DNA from: JBOGEB01 sp050743125
GTDB taxonomy: Bacteria; Actinomycetota; Nitriliruptoria; Euzebyales; Egibacteraceae
DNA length: 7,680 nucleotides
Assembly: GCA_050743125.1 (NCBI GenBank)
Contig: JBOGEB010000195.1
Span: 1-7,680 of the forward strand
Reading direction: 5' to 3'
Positions 1 through 6,917 of the stretch are shown here, in pieces (position 1 is the first letter of the stretch; the number at the start of each line of letters is the position of its first letter). Both the position numbers and the translations under genes were made by a program. The notes beneath the pieces were generated by a model that was not told the origin of the DNA, did not search any database, and saw only the letters and a list, made by a program, of their open reading frames with translations.

Positions 1-102
1 CGTTGGGTCGGTATCCTCCACGGCTGCCTGCGCCACCGCACCGAGTATGACGAGGCAACCGCATGGCCGACTGCGGCGAAACAAGATCGGGTCGCCGCTT
101 GA
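1..102 (+). pseudogene. C-terminal end of an IS110-like transposase (5' part outside window)
   Basis: The frame open from base 1 reads RWVGILHGCLRHRTEYDEA and then TAWPTAAKQ, ending at a TGA at 100-102. The GILHGCL...T.YDE.TAW pattern resembles the last residues of IS110/IS116/IS902-type transposases as I remember them; these are DEDD enzymes that insert circular elements. Only about 33 residues lie in the window, so whether the rest is intact cannot be judged. The bases just after the stop (about 103-125, ending in GGGATGTCT) may be the right end of the element, because the IS1380-like remnant begins immediately there in truncated form. Family assignment rests on a short tail and is moderate; marking it a pseudogene is provisional because of the truncating window edge. 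Confidence 0.5.
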
Positions 103-123
103 CACTCACAGCCGTGGGATGTC

Positions 124-357
124 TGGCTGGGACTGGTCGCGCTGGCGTACAACCTCGGACGGTGGACGCTGCTCGCAGGAAAGGCCATCGACTGCTTCTG
201 TTCCACCAAGACGTTGCGCAAGACGCTGATCGCCTGGCCCGCCCGTATCGCGCGCAGCGGCCGGCGCCTCACACTCCACGGGCCCGAGGGCTGGCCCTGG
301 GCAAAGGCGGTCGCAGCAGCGCTGGCCCGGCTGCGGGTACTGCCCGCTCCCGCCTGA
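124..357 (+). pseudogene. IS1380-like transposase, C-terminal remnant
   Basis: From about 124 the frame reads WLGLVALAYNLGRWTLLAG, then continues through TKTLRKTL, a basic RIARSGRRLTLH segment, EGWPWAKAV and ALARLRVLPAPA, to a TGA at 355-357. The order of a hydrophobic 'LAYNL.RW' helix, 'TLR', 'R.ARSGRRLTLHGPEGWPW' and a terminal 'ALARLR.LP' is what I expect at the C-terminus of actinobacterial IS1380-family DDE transposases. About 78 residues remain, so the N-terminal domain and most of the catalytic core are missing. It lies directly against the IS110-like end and in the same frame by chance; the simplest reading is that an IS110-type insertion or a deletion removed the 5' part. It cannot encode an active transposase. 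Confidence 0.65.
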
Positions 358-840
358 GCCGGCCGTCTGCCCGTCCCTGTCCGACACGACCCCATCCGCC
401 AGCCAGACCCACCCGCACGGGCCAGCGCCGCCGATCCCGAAAACACCAAAAAACCGGCTCGGAACCTAATCTTTGTAACCGATTCCACCGACTCGTCCCG
501 CCCGACTGTTCCCGCGCTCGAGAATCCACCCGCCTGAATCTCATCGGCGGATTTCGGGTCAGGAGCGTGTCCTGCAGTGGCGGCCTAGCGCCGGATCGAG
601 ATGGCGTCTATGGCAGGTGAGGGCTCGGTGTGAAACAGACGTATCGTTTAGGGTGTGGCACAGGCTCTGTCTCCAGAGTCATCGCTTCAGGATGCGGAAC
701 AACCTGCAGTGGCGCGGCTGGAAGGTGATGCCTCAGGCGGGCCTTATCCTCGATGGCAATTCATGCCGTGGTCCCAGTCCAGAGGACGGAGTCGCGGCTT
801 GGCCGTCGACTCGCTGAGGCAGGAGGACTACCCGAGCAGC
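358..840. other. Region without a convincing gene
   Basis: This stretch probably begins with the 3' non-coding end of the IS1380-like element (to roughly 565, including a C-rich tract to about 430). The remainder could be read in two overlapping frames (from 617 and 655), but neither shows a recognisable domain. The frame from GTG 655 runs into the gene starting at 841 and contains YPRWQFMPW, so a long N-terminal extension or a decayed upstream gene cannot be fully excluded. A 12-base word, CCTGCAGTGGCG, occurs at 571-582 and again at 703-714; I attach no function to it. I see no tRNA, terminator or clear promoter. Confidence 0.4.
822..827 (+). promoter_or_regulatory. Possible ribosome binding site for the gene at 841
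   Basis: AGGAGG lies 13 bases before the ATG at 841. The sequence match to the 16S anti-Shine-Dalgarno is perfect but the spacing is longer than usual, so it supports rather than proves the start. It is the best such site near any in-frame start in this region. Confidence 0.35.
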
Positions 841-1609
841 ATGACCCTGATAATCACTATGGTCCATCCCGCATTGGGAATTTGGCAGTCGTCAGACCAT
901 CGCGTCTCCAGAGGCAGAGAGAGATATGATACAAGTTTGAAGCATGTCGCGATGACGTGCGTTGACGGAATGGTAATATTGGCCTATAAAGGTCTGGCTG
1001 AGCTTGAAGATCGGACCCATATTTCGGCCTGGGTGCGTGAAACGATCCGAGGAGAGGACCGCTCGATTGAGGGGCATCTCGGGTTTTTGGTTCAGCGGGC
1101 GAAGCGGGACATTGCCGGATCTCGACGTTTGCGGGACGCTGCGCTTGTGTTCGGCGCTGGAGCCATCCGGGCCGGCGAGTTCTGCTACTACGAGATCACG
1201 AATCTTGTCCGCGTCCCCGGGCCAAAGCGTTATGCCATAGCGAGAGATTTCAGCTTTCGAGTCGTGAAGGTTCAAGAGCCATGGCCTTTCTCGGAGGCAG
1301 CGGGTTCATGCTGTACAGTCACAGGACATGGATCTCATTAAAAGGGCACTGGATACTCATCCTAACAAGATGACGGGCTATTCGGGCCTCCTGGCCGCCG
1401 TTAACCGACGGGTCGCAGCGAAGGAGCCCTCGGTGAGTGCGTCATGTTATACGTCCTTTCTATCGGTGACTGGTGGTATCAGCGGTATGTTTCATGCTGC
1501 TGCACCCGGCAAGCGGTTGGAGGACTTCAAACTCTCGCACGTCTTGCGCGGTATCGATATTGAGGTGCTCACCCGCGGCATGGCTGAGCAGCTAGTGGTG
1601 AGTTGCTGA
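841..1609 (+). pseudogene. Uncharacterised protein, possible Ntn-hydrolase-like fold, frameshifted
   Basis: From ATG 841 the protein begins MTLIITMVHPALGIWQSSD, followed by SLKHVAMTCVDGMVILAYKG. A beta strand ending in 'SD.R', followed by 'K....DG...AY.GL', recalls the first strands of proteasome-beta/Ntn-hydrolase proteins. This is resemblance by eye, not a firm family call, and no N-terminal Thr/Ser/Cys nucleophile is apparent. The frame runs through PWPF (about 1279-1290) and then drifts to a stop at 1339. The continuation is plausible in another frame: DMDLIKRALDTHP (from 1325), GLLAAVNRRVA and a C-terminus at 1609. A third frame supplies LGGSGFMLYS between them (1290-1319), so two one-base losses within about 30 bases fit best. 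The full product would be about 256 residues. The start is supported by the AGGAGG at 822. It lies between IS remnants; function unknown. Confidence 0.5.
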
Positions 1610-1630
1610 AGTGAACCTCATATCCGATTT

Positions 1631-2343
1631 GCCATACTAAAGTATGGACAAACGGATACGCGCCATAAAAGCACCAGACAGCGACCGGGAAGAGCTGGAG
1701 CGCCGGACACGCGCGAAAACGCTCCCCGCGCGGACGGTGGAGCGGGCGCGCATCATCCTCCTGTCCGCCGACGGGCACACCGGACGACAGGTCGCAGCAC
1801 GAATCGGCTGCGCAGCGCAAAGCGTCGTGGCGTGGCGCAACCGCTACGAACAAGAAGGCCTAGCCGGATTGGAGGACCGGCCGCGCTCCGGCAGGCCAGC
1901 GCAGACCGACGCGTCGAAACGCAGCGAGGTCGCAGCGAAAACACTCGAGCCGCCCCTGCCGGGCTGGGGGTGACACATCAGACCTCGCGGCTGATGGAAC
2001 GCGAAGCAGGGTCGGATCACTCCACCATCGCGCGGATCTGGAACGACTACGACCTGCAGCCGTGGCGCTTGGAGACCTTCAAGTTCTCCACTGATCCGCA
2101 GCTGGAGGAGAAAGTCCGCGACGTCGTCGGGGGTGTACATGGATCCGCCTGAGAACGCCGTGGCCGTGTCCGTGGACGAGAAATCGGTAGATCCAAGCGT
2201 CAGAGCGCACCCAGCCGATGCTGCCGCGCCGGCCTGGGCTGCCGGCACGGCGCACCCACGATCACAAACGAAACGGCGCCGCCACCCTGTTCGCCTCGCT
2301 GGAGGTCGCGACCGGCACCGACAGTCTCTACAGACCATTCTAA
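1631..2343 (+). mobile_element. Degenerate, truncated IS630-like element
   Basis: The element comprises the broken transposase described separately plus a short upstream part. Just before the gene is a perfect small palindrome, CCATAC-TAAA-GTATGG (1632-1647), which includes the start codon and may be part of the left end. Similarity to the transposase family stops around 2322, roughly two thirds of the way through, and I find no matching right inverted repeat. IS630/Tc1-type elements insert at TA; the true left boundary was not determined. Confidence 0.6.
1644..2343 (+). pseudogene. IS630-family transposase, frameshifted and C-terminally truncated
   Basis: The N-terminal part begins MDKRIRAIKAPDSD and carries a helix-turn-helix domain, ARIILLSADGHTGRQVAARI, then SVVAWRNRYEQEGLAGL and the basic DRPRSGRP linker. 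This is the typical DNA-binding half of IS630-family enzymes. The frame is lost near 1955 (a run of four C where PPPAGLG would need five). It resumes as LGVTHQTSRLMEREAG, HSTIARIWNDYDLQPW and FKFSTDPQLEEKVRDVVG. A second slip lies in the five-G run at about 2130 and a third at about 2187. The first catalytic Asp is in SVDEKS (D codon 2175-2177), followed by ALERTQPMLPRRPGLPARR, HDHKRNGAATLFASLEVATG. The second Asp and the Glu of the DDE triad are absent because the gene ends about two thirds of the way along. No obvious Shine-Dalgarno precedes ATG 1644. The element is inactive. Confidence 0.85.
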
Positions 2344-2746
2344 CCTAACCAATCAGCTTTCGTAGTTAGCCGTGCGAGGCAACCGTTGGATAATGTCACG
2401 GCACTGGGATCCGCCAGAGAGAGGTGCCCGCTGGCTTGCAGTAGCCAGCTACCTGAGGCTTGTCCACTCACTGAGGCGGTCGAACACGTCACCGGGGTGA
2501 ACCGCTGTCACGGACATCACCATCGGCTGATCTGTCCAACAGACCACGCCACGCCACGCCAGGGCATCATCCCGAAACCATCACACCCTCATCGACAACG
2601 TCACGGCAACCTCAAGCGCTGTGTCGCCCGCCAAATGGCGCAGTCATCGCGATGGAGGTGTCCGCTTTTCTCAAGCGCTGAGTTACCGGCCAGCCCCTGG
2701 TGTTGGCCGAGTCATCGCGTGGCAGCAACCACTCGTGTGGTGGGTG
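2344..2746. other. Intergenic region with no recognisable gene
   Basis: This lies between the IS630-like remnant (plus strand) and the 3' end of the large STAND gene (minus strand), so both flanking genes are read toward it. A plus-strand frame from 2386 to 2784 is open, but its product is rich in His, Cys, Pro and Arg without domain features and overlaps the STAND gene's 3' end; I do not regard it as a gene. Small features: CCACG-type tandem copies at about 2544-2561, and CTCAAGCGCTG at 2611-2621 and 2670-2680, each followed by GTCATCGCG. No clear intrinsic terminator was seen. Confidence 0.5.
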
Positions 2747-3315
2747 TCATTGTCGAGCCCATACGAGAAGTGCAGTTCCCTTAGAAGTGATCGTCCCACG
2801 CTGCTCGAATGGTGCGAGCAAGACAATAACCTCTTGTATAATATGCTCGCGACCGCCCGGCTCCTCGACTGCCTTCGTGAAAAGGCGCAGTGAAACGGCG
2901 AGTTCCTCGGCAAGGTCCACACGCTCGGGTTCACGGCGGTGCTGGAGGCGTCGGATTTCCACAGCGCGCGAAAGCCAGTCACGAGCGTCGCCCTTGCCGT
3001 CCGGTGATTCGGCCGCGAGGTCGGCGAGCCGTTCGTAGGAGACCGACAGGTCGCGCTGGTAGTCGGCGCGGTCCGGCTCGGCGGCGGCCAACCGCTGGCG
3101 AATGTCCAGGCTGGCGGTGCACAGCTCGCGGGCCTGCTCGCCTTGACCCAACGCCCCCACCAGGTCGGCGAGCCGTTCGTAGGAGACCGACAGGTCGCGC
3201 TGGTAGTCGGCGCGGTCCGGCTCGGCGGCGGCCAACCGCTCATGCTCGCGAACCAGCTCGCGGTAACGCTCAACCGCGGAGCCGGTGAAACCCAGCGCGA
3301 GCAGCGCTTGGGGCC
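2747..3315 (-). other. STAND gene segment 5: TPR sensor region and C-terminus
   Basis: The segment contains tetratricopeptide-type repeats with a 48-residue period: YRELVREHERLAAAEPDRAD, YQRDLSVSYERLADL, a linker with GQGEQARELCTASLDIRQ, then the same block RLAAAEPDRADYQRDLSVSY ERLADL again and a third, diverged unit (WLSRAVEIRRLQHRREPERV, DLAEELAVSLRLF). This repeat type is common in actinobacterial TPR proteins and probably binds a protein or other ligand. The protein ends in LLVWARQ with a stop at 2747-2749. Few repeat units are present compared with what I would expect of a full sensor, but the C-terminus looks natural. Confidence 0.85.
3018..3240 (-). repeat. Two identical 79-base direct repeats inside the TPR region
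   Basis: Bases 3018-3096 and 3162-3240 are identical over 79 bases, with a period of 144 bases (48 codons, in frame). They encode the DRADYQRDLSVSYERLADL block of adjacent TPR units. Identity at every third position, not only in protein, means recent duplication or gene conversion. Such a repeat can change unit number by recombination and can also be collapsed or expanded in assembly. Confidence 0.95.
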
Positions 3316-4132
3316 TCATGGTCGGCGATCTGCTTGTACGCGCTGTGGCTGGCCGGCAAGGCCAGACGAACCCGTTTCGCGAAGCTCAACAGCTCCAACG
3401 TCGATGTTCGAGCCAAGAAGCCCGCGACACCGACCGCGACCCCTGCCGCCTCGTCGAAACAGCCGGCCGCAAGATAGTCCTCCGTCGCCTCGATCCCCTC
3501 GGCGACGTCCCGGCGCGCCGACCGGATCCGTCTGACGCGCAGGTCGCCCGCTCGCCGGCAACGCCGGCGATACTCGTCGGCCGGTTGGTGGCCTCGTAAA
3601 GCCTCGGCGGTCCAGCGGTGCACCCACCACCCGTCCGCGGCCCGGACGACAAGCGACAGGTCAGCCAGCCGTCTAGCCGCCCCCTCGACCGCCCCCGCCG
3701 AGATCCCCTCGTCGGCCAGCACGACCGCCAAATCTTCGAACGGCACCGGCAGGCTGGACACCGCCACCTGCAACGACACGCCCCGCTCGTCGCCGTCCAA
3801 GACGGCCATCAGCTCGTCGAGCATGATGTCTCGTGCGCCCAGACGCACCGCGTCGCCCATGGCGGCGGACAAGTCCCGCTTGTCGCGTAGGTCGACGCCC
3901 TCGTCGCGGGCGAGCGCACGCAGCTTGGGCCGCACCCGGGCCACGCTGGCTCCCCGACGCAACAACGCGTCGAGCAGCTCCAGCATCCGGGGATGCCCGC
4001 CGACCAGCGCGCCGACCAGCGCCACGTCGTCACCGCCCAACCGGGCCAGGCCGTCCAGACGCAGGAACAGCCGCCGCGTCTCCGCCGCGCTCAACGGCCC
4101 GACCGGGACCTGGTGAAACGCGTCCGTCAGCC
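3312..4132 (-). other. STAND gene segment 4: NB-ARC C-terminal part, winged-helix-like region and helical start
   Basis: The segment continues with LSAAETRRLFLRLDGL, then GGHPRMLELLDALL, the helical region where NB-ARC proteins carry the GxP/'GHP' motif. VSSLPVPFEDLAVVLADEG, GAARRLADLSLVVRA and GWWVHRWTAEAL are consistent with the winged-helix-like domain that follows the NTPase. Helical repeats then begin (EATEDYLAAGCFDEAAGVA). The frame is lost in the four-G run at 3310-3313: the continuation HEAQALLALGFTGSAV requires one G fewer. Confidence 0.85.
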
Positions 4133-4883
4133 CGGCAGCGGGTACCGGCAGGTGAGCAGGAGTTTGCCGACCTGGCAGGCGTCGACCAGCCGCCCGAACA
4201 CCGCCGCGGTCCCCTCCTCCGACCAGCCGCGCCCACCGGTGTCCAGGTTGTCCTCGAAGTTGTCGAACACCAACACCAACGGATCCCGGCGCAACGCGCG
4301 CTCTAACAGGCCAAGGCGGGATCGGTCGTCACCGGCCGCTTGCAGCTGGGACCGCAGCTGCCCAGCCCACCCCGAGCCTGACACGGAAAGATCGACCTGC
4401 AGTTGGCGGCAGACCGCCTCCAGACTCCACGTTCCCTGCGTGGCCGAGCACACCCAGCCGTCTTCGCTCAGACGCGCCATCACCCGCGCGGCGATCGTGC
4501 TCTTGCCCACCCCACCAATACCGGTCAGCACCGCACCAGCGACGTCCCCGTGCTCGGCGCAGAACCGGGGATGCCCGCGAACCGCCCGCAGCGTTGTGCG
4601 CAGCTCGACTCGCCGCCCGATCAGGTCACGGACCACCGGCACCGGGCCGTCCACCAGGTGCACCGGCGGGCGGCGAAGACCCACCTGGGCCAGGTCGCTG
4701 TCCACCAGCGGCGCGTCCTGTCCCGTCAGCAGCAACGTGGGGGTAGCCCACTCCGGACGGCCCACCGCGGCCGGGTCCTGTCGACTGCCCGCCTCCACCT
4801 CCCGCCGCGCAGTCGCCAACGCCGCCCCGACCCGCGGCCACGGCGCCCACGACAGCTCGCGGTACAACACGTTCGCCAGTCGC
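4127..4883 (-). other. STAND gene segment 3: end of CHAT and NB-ARC P-loop NTPase
   Basis: The segment completes the CHAT helix (LYRELSWAPWPRVGAALA) and, after a linker containing IGRRVELRTTL, enters the NTPase. Walker A is GIGGVGKST (4522-4496). Walker B is LVLVFDNFED (4279-4250). The sensor-1-like arginine lies in LLLTCRYPLPG (Arg codon 4147-4145). This is the standard NB-ARC/STAND order, which uses ATP or dATP binding and hydrolysis to switch between a monomer and an oligomer. The reading frame stops at 4127-4129 directly after LPG; one missing base restores LTDAFHQVPVGPLS in the next segment, the usual continuation of this family. Confidence 0.9.
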
Positions 4884-5535
4884 GTAGCTGTCGGTTACCG
4901 GTCCTTGCATCGCCAGCACCCGTGACACCCCACGGCGGTGCAGCTCGACAGCGAACCCTTTGGCGCTGCCGCCACCGTGGCACGACGAGAGCACCACCAG
5001 CGGCACGGCCTTGCCGCTGTCGTGGAAACAGGCGACCAGATCAGCAGCGCACACCCTGACGGCCTGTCCGTCCTCGTCCTCCAGCTCGATCCCGTCGGCG
5101 CTGCCGTGCCCGGAAAGGTGCAGCACGTGGTAGTCGTCCTCGGCCAGCGCCCGACGGATCATCTCCGGATGGGCGACCTCGAGGATGCGCACCTGCGCGC
5201 GCTCGTCACGGACCGCTTCGCTGACCGCGTCGAGGATCGAGCCCATCTCGGCCTCGACGTCCAACGGCACGTTCGGGGTCTGACCCTCGTCGGGCGCGCC
5301 GACCGCTACCAAGACCTTCAACGGGCCAGGCGCAGGCGCCGGCGGTTGCGTGTCGACCCCGGCCAGCGCCCGCCACATCCGCACCGCCGGCAGCAGCACC
5401 GGCGCCCGGCCGCTGGGCAGCAGCGCCGCTTCGAACGGCAACCCCATCAGCGGCTCGGCGGCGGCGACACGAACGTCGGCAACCGTGGCCGCGTCCAACC
5501 CGTCCAACAGTCGGTCCAACGCGGCGCCGACCTCG
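4880..5535 (-). other. STAND gene segment 2: CHAT (caspase-like) domain
   Basis: The segment carries the typical CHAT features in order: PLMGLPFEAALLP, an MWRALAG strand region, LKVLVAVGAP, the helix DVEAEMGSILDAVSEAV, then HVLHLSGHGS with the presumed catalytic His (codon 5108-5106), and LVVLSSCHGG with the presumed catalytic Cys (codon 4982-4980). RVLAMQGPVTDSYA follows, as in other CHAT domains where a 'V.D..A......Y..L' helix closes the fold. CHAT domains belong to the caspase/separase clan and act as proteases or as protein-binding effectors in conflict systems. After DSYAT the frame changes near 4880 and resumes as LANVLYRELSW. Both catalytic residues are intact. Confidence 0.88.
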
Positions 5536-6157
5536 CCGGGAACACGACGCTGCCCATTCGGCGTCCCAGCCCGCCCAGCAACGCCGACGTGCTCGCATTG
5601 CCCAGATCCAACCCCGGCGGCATCGTCACCTCATCCACTGACGCCTGGCGGTCACCGTCCACGAGCAGCCGCACCCCGACGCGACTGTCCTCGTCGCGGA
5701 ACTCGACGGTCACCGCGCGCGTCTCCGCGCGAAGCGCGGTCGTAACACCCGGCTTGCGGTCCACGCCCAGCAGCGTGTCGCGAATCGCGTCGAAGTCCTC
5801 GACCGAGCGGCGAGCGAGCTTGCGTAGCCCGGCCGGAAGCCGATCAGCGACGTCCTCGAGCATCACCGGGATCAGCCGGATGCCGTCCTCGACCCTGCGC
5901 AACGCGAGCGTCGTGTACTCGTCGCGTGCCCACCGGCCGTCGAACCACGCCTCGGAGACGAAGATCAGCGCGGCCTCGCAGCTGTCCAGGCCCTCGTCCA
6001 TCCGGGCCACGATGTCATCGCCCGCCTGGATCTCCCAATGATCGAACCAGGCGTCCACCCCGCTGGCCCGCAGTTTGGCCGCGAACTCCTGTACCGCCAA
6101 CCGATCCGTCGACCGGTAACTGCAGAACACCCTCGGCTGCCCGCCTCCCAACACCAT
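5534..6157 (-). other. STAND gene segment 1: TIR domain and linker into CHAT
   Basis: The TIR domain covers about residues 9-105: first strand RVFCSYRSTD, helix LAVQEFAAKLRASGVDAWFD, then WEIQAGDDI, and the strand AALIFVSEAW. The expected NAD-cleaving glutamate corresponds to the E of WARDEYTTL (codon 5920-5918, residue 80), in the position of the catalytic Glu of NADase TIR domains (W..xE motif). The domain ends with IRLIPVMLED. Residues from about 115 on (AIRDTLLGV, VTVEFRDEDSRVGVRLLVDG) begin the N-terminal half of the CHAT region. The frame is lost near 5534, where FPA should continue as EVGAALDRLLDGLDA; one missing base explains it. Confidence 0.85.
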
Positions 6158-6293
6158 GCAAGAACAGTACCCGCACCCGCATCCACCGGAAGCCGCTGCT
6201 CCGAGACTTCCATCCGACACCCGCAGCCTGGTATAGCCAGAATCTCGTGGACCGTCGCCGTGACGTTTTCAGTGTTGAGTTCGACGAGAATCC

Positions 6294-6313
6294 CTCAGAC
6301 TCCCTGGTCAGAG
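6294..6313. other. Small imperfect stem-loop between two minus-strand genes
   Basis: CTCAGAC (6294-6300) and GTCAGAG (6307-6313) pair at six of seven positions around a six-base loop. It lies 50 bases downstream of the isochorismatase-like stop codon and upstream of the STAND gene. No T-run follows on either strand, so a terminator role is weak. Confidence 0.2.
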
Positions 6314-6362
6314 AGGGTGATCCGCGGTGTCCGTCCACCCAAAGAATCTCAGCGACGCCCCA

Positions 6363-6917
6363 CTAGGCGCTCGCGGGCAGGAGTTTGGCGGTGAGGGTTG
6401 CAGTGTCGATCAGCTGGTTGGCGCCGATGAAGCGGCCGGTGACGAGGAGTCCGGCTTGGTGGGTGGCCTCACCATCGTGGCTGGCGGACGCATCATGAAC
6501 GACCCAGGGCGTATAACCAAGCTCAAACGCGTCAACCGCAGACTTGAGCACGCAGCTCTCGGTTGCGATTCCGCAGAATACGAGGTCGGTCCAGCCGCCG
6601 TCGCGCACGATGGATCTCCCCTCGCACGTGAACATGGTATAAACCGTCTTATCGATGATGGCCCGCGCCCGCCGCGCGTACGGCACAAGCTCCTCAACGA
6701 TATCGACCTCGGGTGAACCTTGAAGTCCTGACCACTGCATCAATCGCTCAAACTGACTGCCTGGATAGTTCAAATAACGCGTGAACAGGATGTCACCCCC
6801 AGCACGCTCCCACCATACAACCAAGTTCACAACGACAGGGATGACATGCCGGCTGCGATCGTTCACGAAGCCATTCTGCATGTCAATTATGACAAGCGCA
6901 GCCTGTGCCAAATTCAC
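6363..6917 (-). CDS. Isochorismatase-family cysteine hydrolase
   Basis: The 184-residue product has the usual length and motifs of the isochorismatase-like hydrolase superfamily. The triad is Asp12 in VIIDMQNGF, Lys90 in IIDKTVYTMF, and Cys122 in GIATESCV, with the conserved cis-peptide region just before the Cys. The fold is completed by GYTPWVVHDASAS. Members hydrolyse isochorismate, nicotinamide or related amides by a Cys nucleophile; which substrate is used here cannot be read from the sequence. Nothing suggests export, so it is presumably cytoplasmic. I chose GTG 6917 because the upstream gene's TGA overlaps it as GTGA and an AGGA lies seven bases before it; an open extension up to 7091 is just the upstream gene in another frame. 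It is very likely co-transcribed with that gene. The STAND gene follows 205 bases downstream on the same strand. Confidence 0.9.
   Translation of the reverse strand: MNLAQAALVIIDMQNGFVNDRSRHVIPVVVNLVVWWERAGGDILFTRYLNYPGSQFERLMQWSGLQGSPEVDIVEELVPYARRARAIIDKTVYTMFTCEGRSIVRDGGWTDLVFCGIATESCVLKSAVDAFELGYTPWVVHDASASHDGEATHQAGLLVTGRFIGANQLIDTATLTAKLLPASA

Larger units (their letters stand above)
2747..6157 (-). pseudogene. TIR-CHAT-NB-ARC-TPR STAND protein, interrupted by four indels
   Basis: Five consecutive minus-strand segments in alternating frames join into one protein of about 1,136 residues: TIR, CHAT, NB-ARC, winged-helix-like region and TPR. The joins (near 5534, 4880, 4131 and 3310) are explained by a one-base loss, a two-base loss or one-base gain, a one-base loss and a one-base gain respectively, and domain content continues across each without gap. 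In related proteins the TPR or other repeats sense a trigger, the STAND NTPase oligomerises, and the N-terminal TIR (NADase) or CHAT (caspase-like protease) acts as effector; that role here is inferred. I chose ATG 6157, eight residues before the first TIR strand; an in-frame GTG at 6220 is an alternative, and neither has a good Shine-Dalgarno. A TATACC at 6235-6230 could be a -10 box. It lies 205 bases downstream of the isochorismatase-like gene on the same strand. It could be intact in the living cell if the indels are sequence errors. Confidence 0.85.

Noticed and set aside
63..620. Plus-strand open frame of 185 codons
   Set aside because: It overlaps both transposase tails in a different frame and gives an Arg/Pro-rich product without domains.
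655..840. N-terminal extension of the hypothetical gene from GTG 655
   Set aside because: MTLIITMVHP at 841 looks like a natural start and has an AGGAGG upstream; the extension is Gln/Ser/Arg-rich and has no fold signature.
2386..2784. Plus-strand open frame of 132 codons
   Set aside because: His/Cys/Pro-rich composition, no domain, no ribosome binding site, and it overlaps the 3' end of the STAND gene.
3018..3240. Possible CRISPR-like or tandem regulatory repeat
   Set aside because: Only two copies, in frame within a coding region, with TPR sequence; no short-repeat/spacer regularity.
2683..3273. Minus-strand open frame of 196 codons with an internal repeated block
   Set aside because: The repetition merely reflects the 79-base DNA repeat read in a wrong frame; the TPR frame fits far better.
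3993..4925. Plus-strand open frame of 310 codons
   Set aside because: Antisense to the NB-ARC segment, low-complexity product, no recognisable domain.
4938..6041. Long plus-strand open frame of 367 codons
   Set aside because: It lies antisense to the TIR and CHAT coding segments, its product is Arg/Ser/Pro-rich without domains, and such frames arise from GC-rich third positions.
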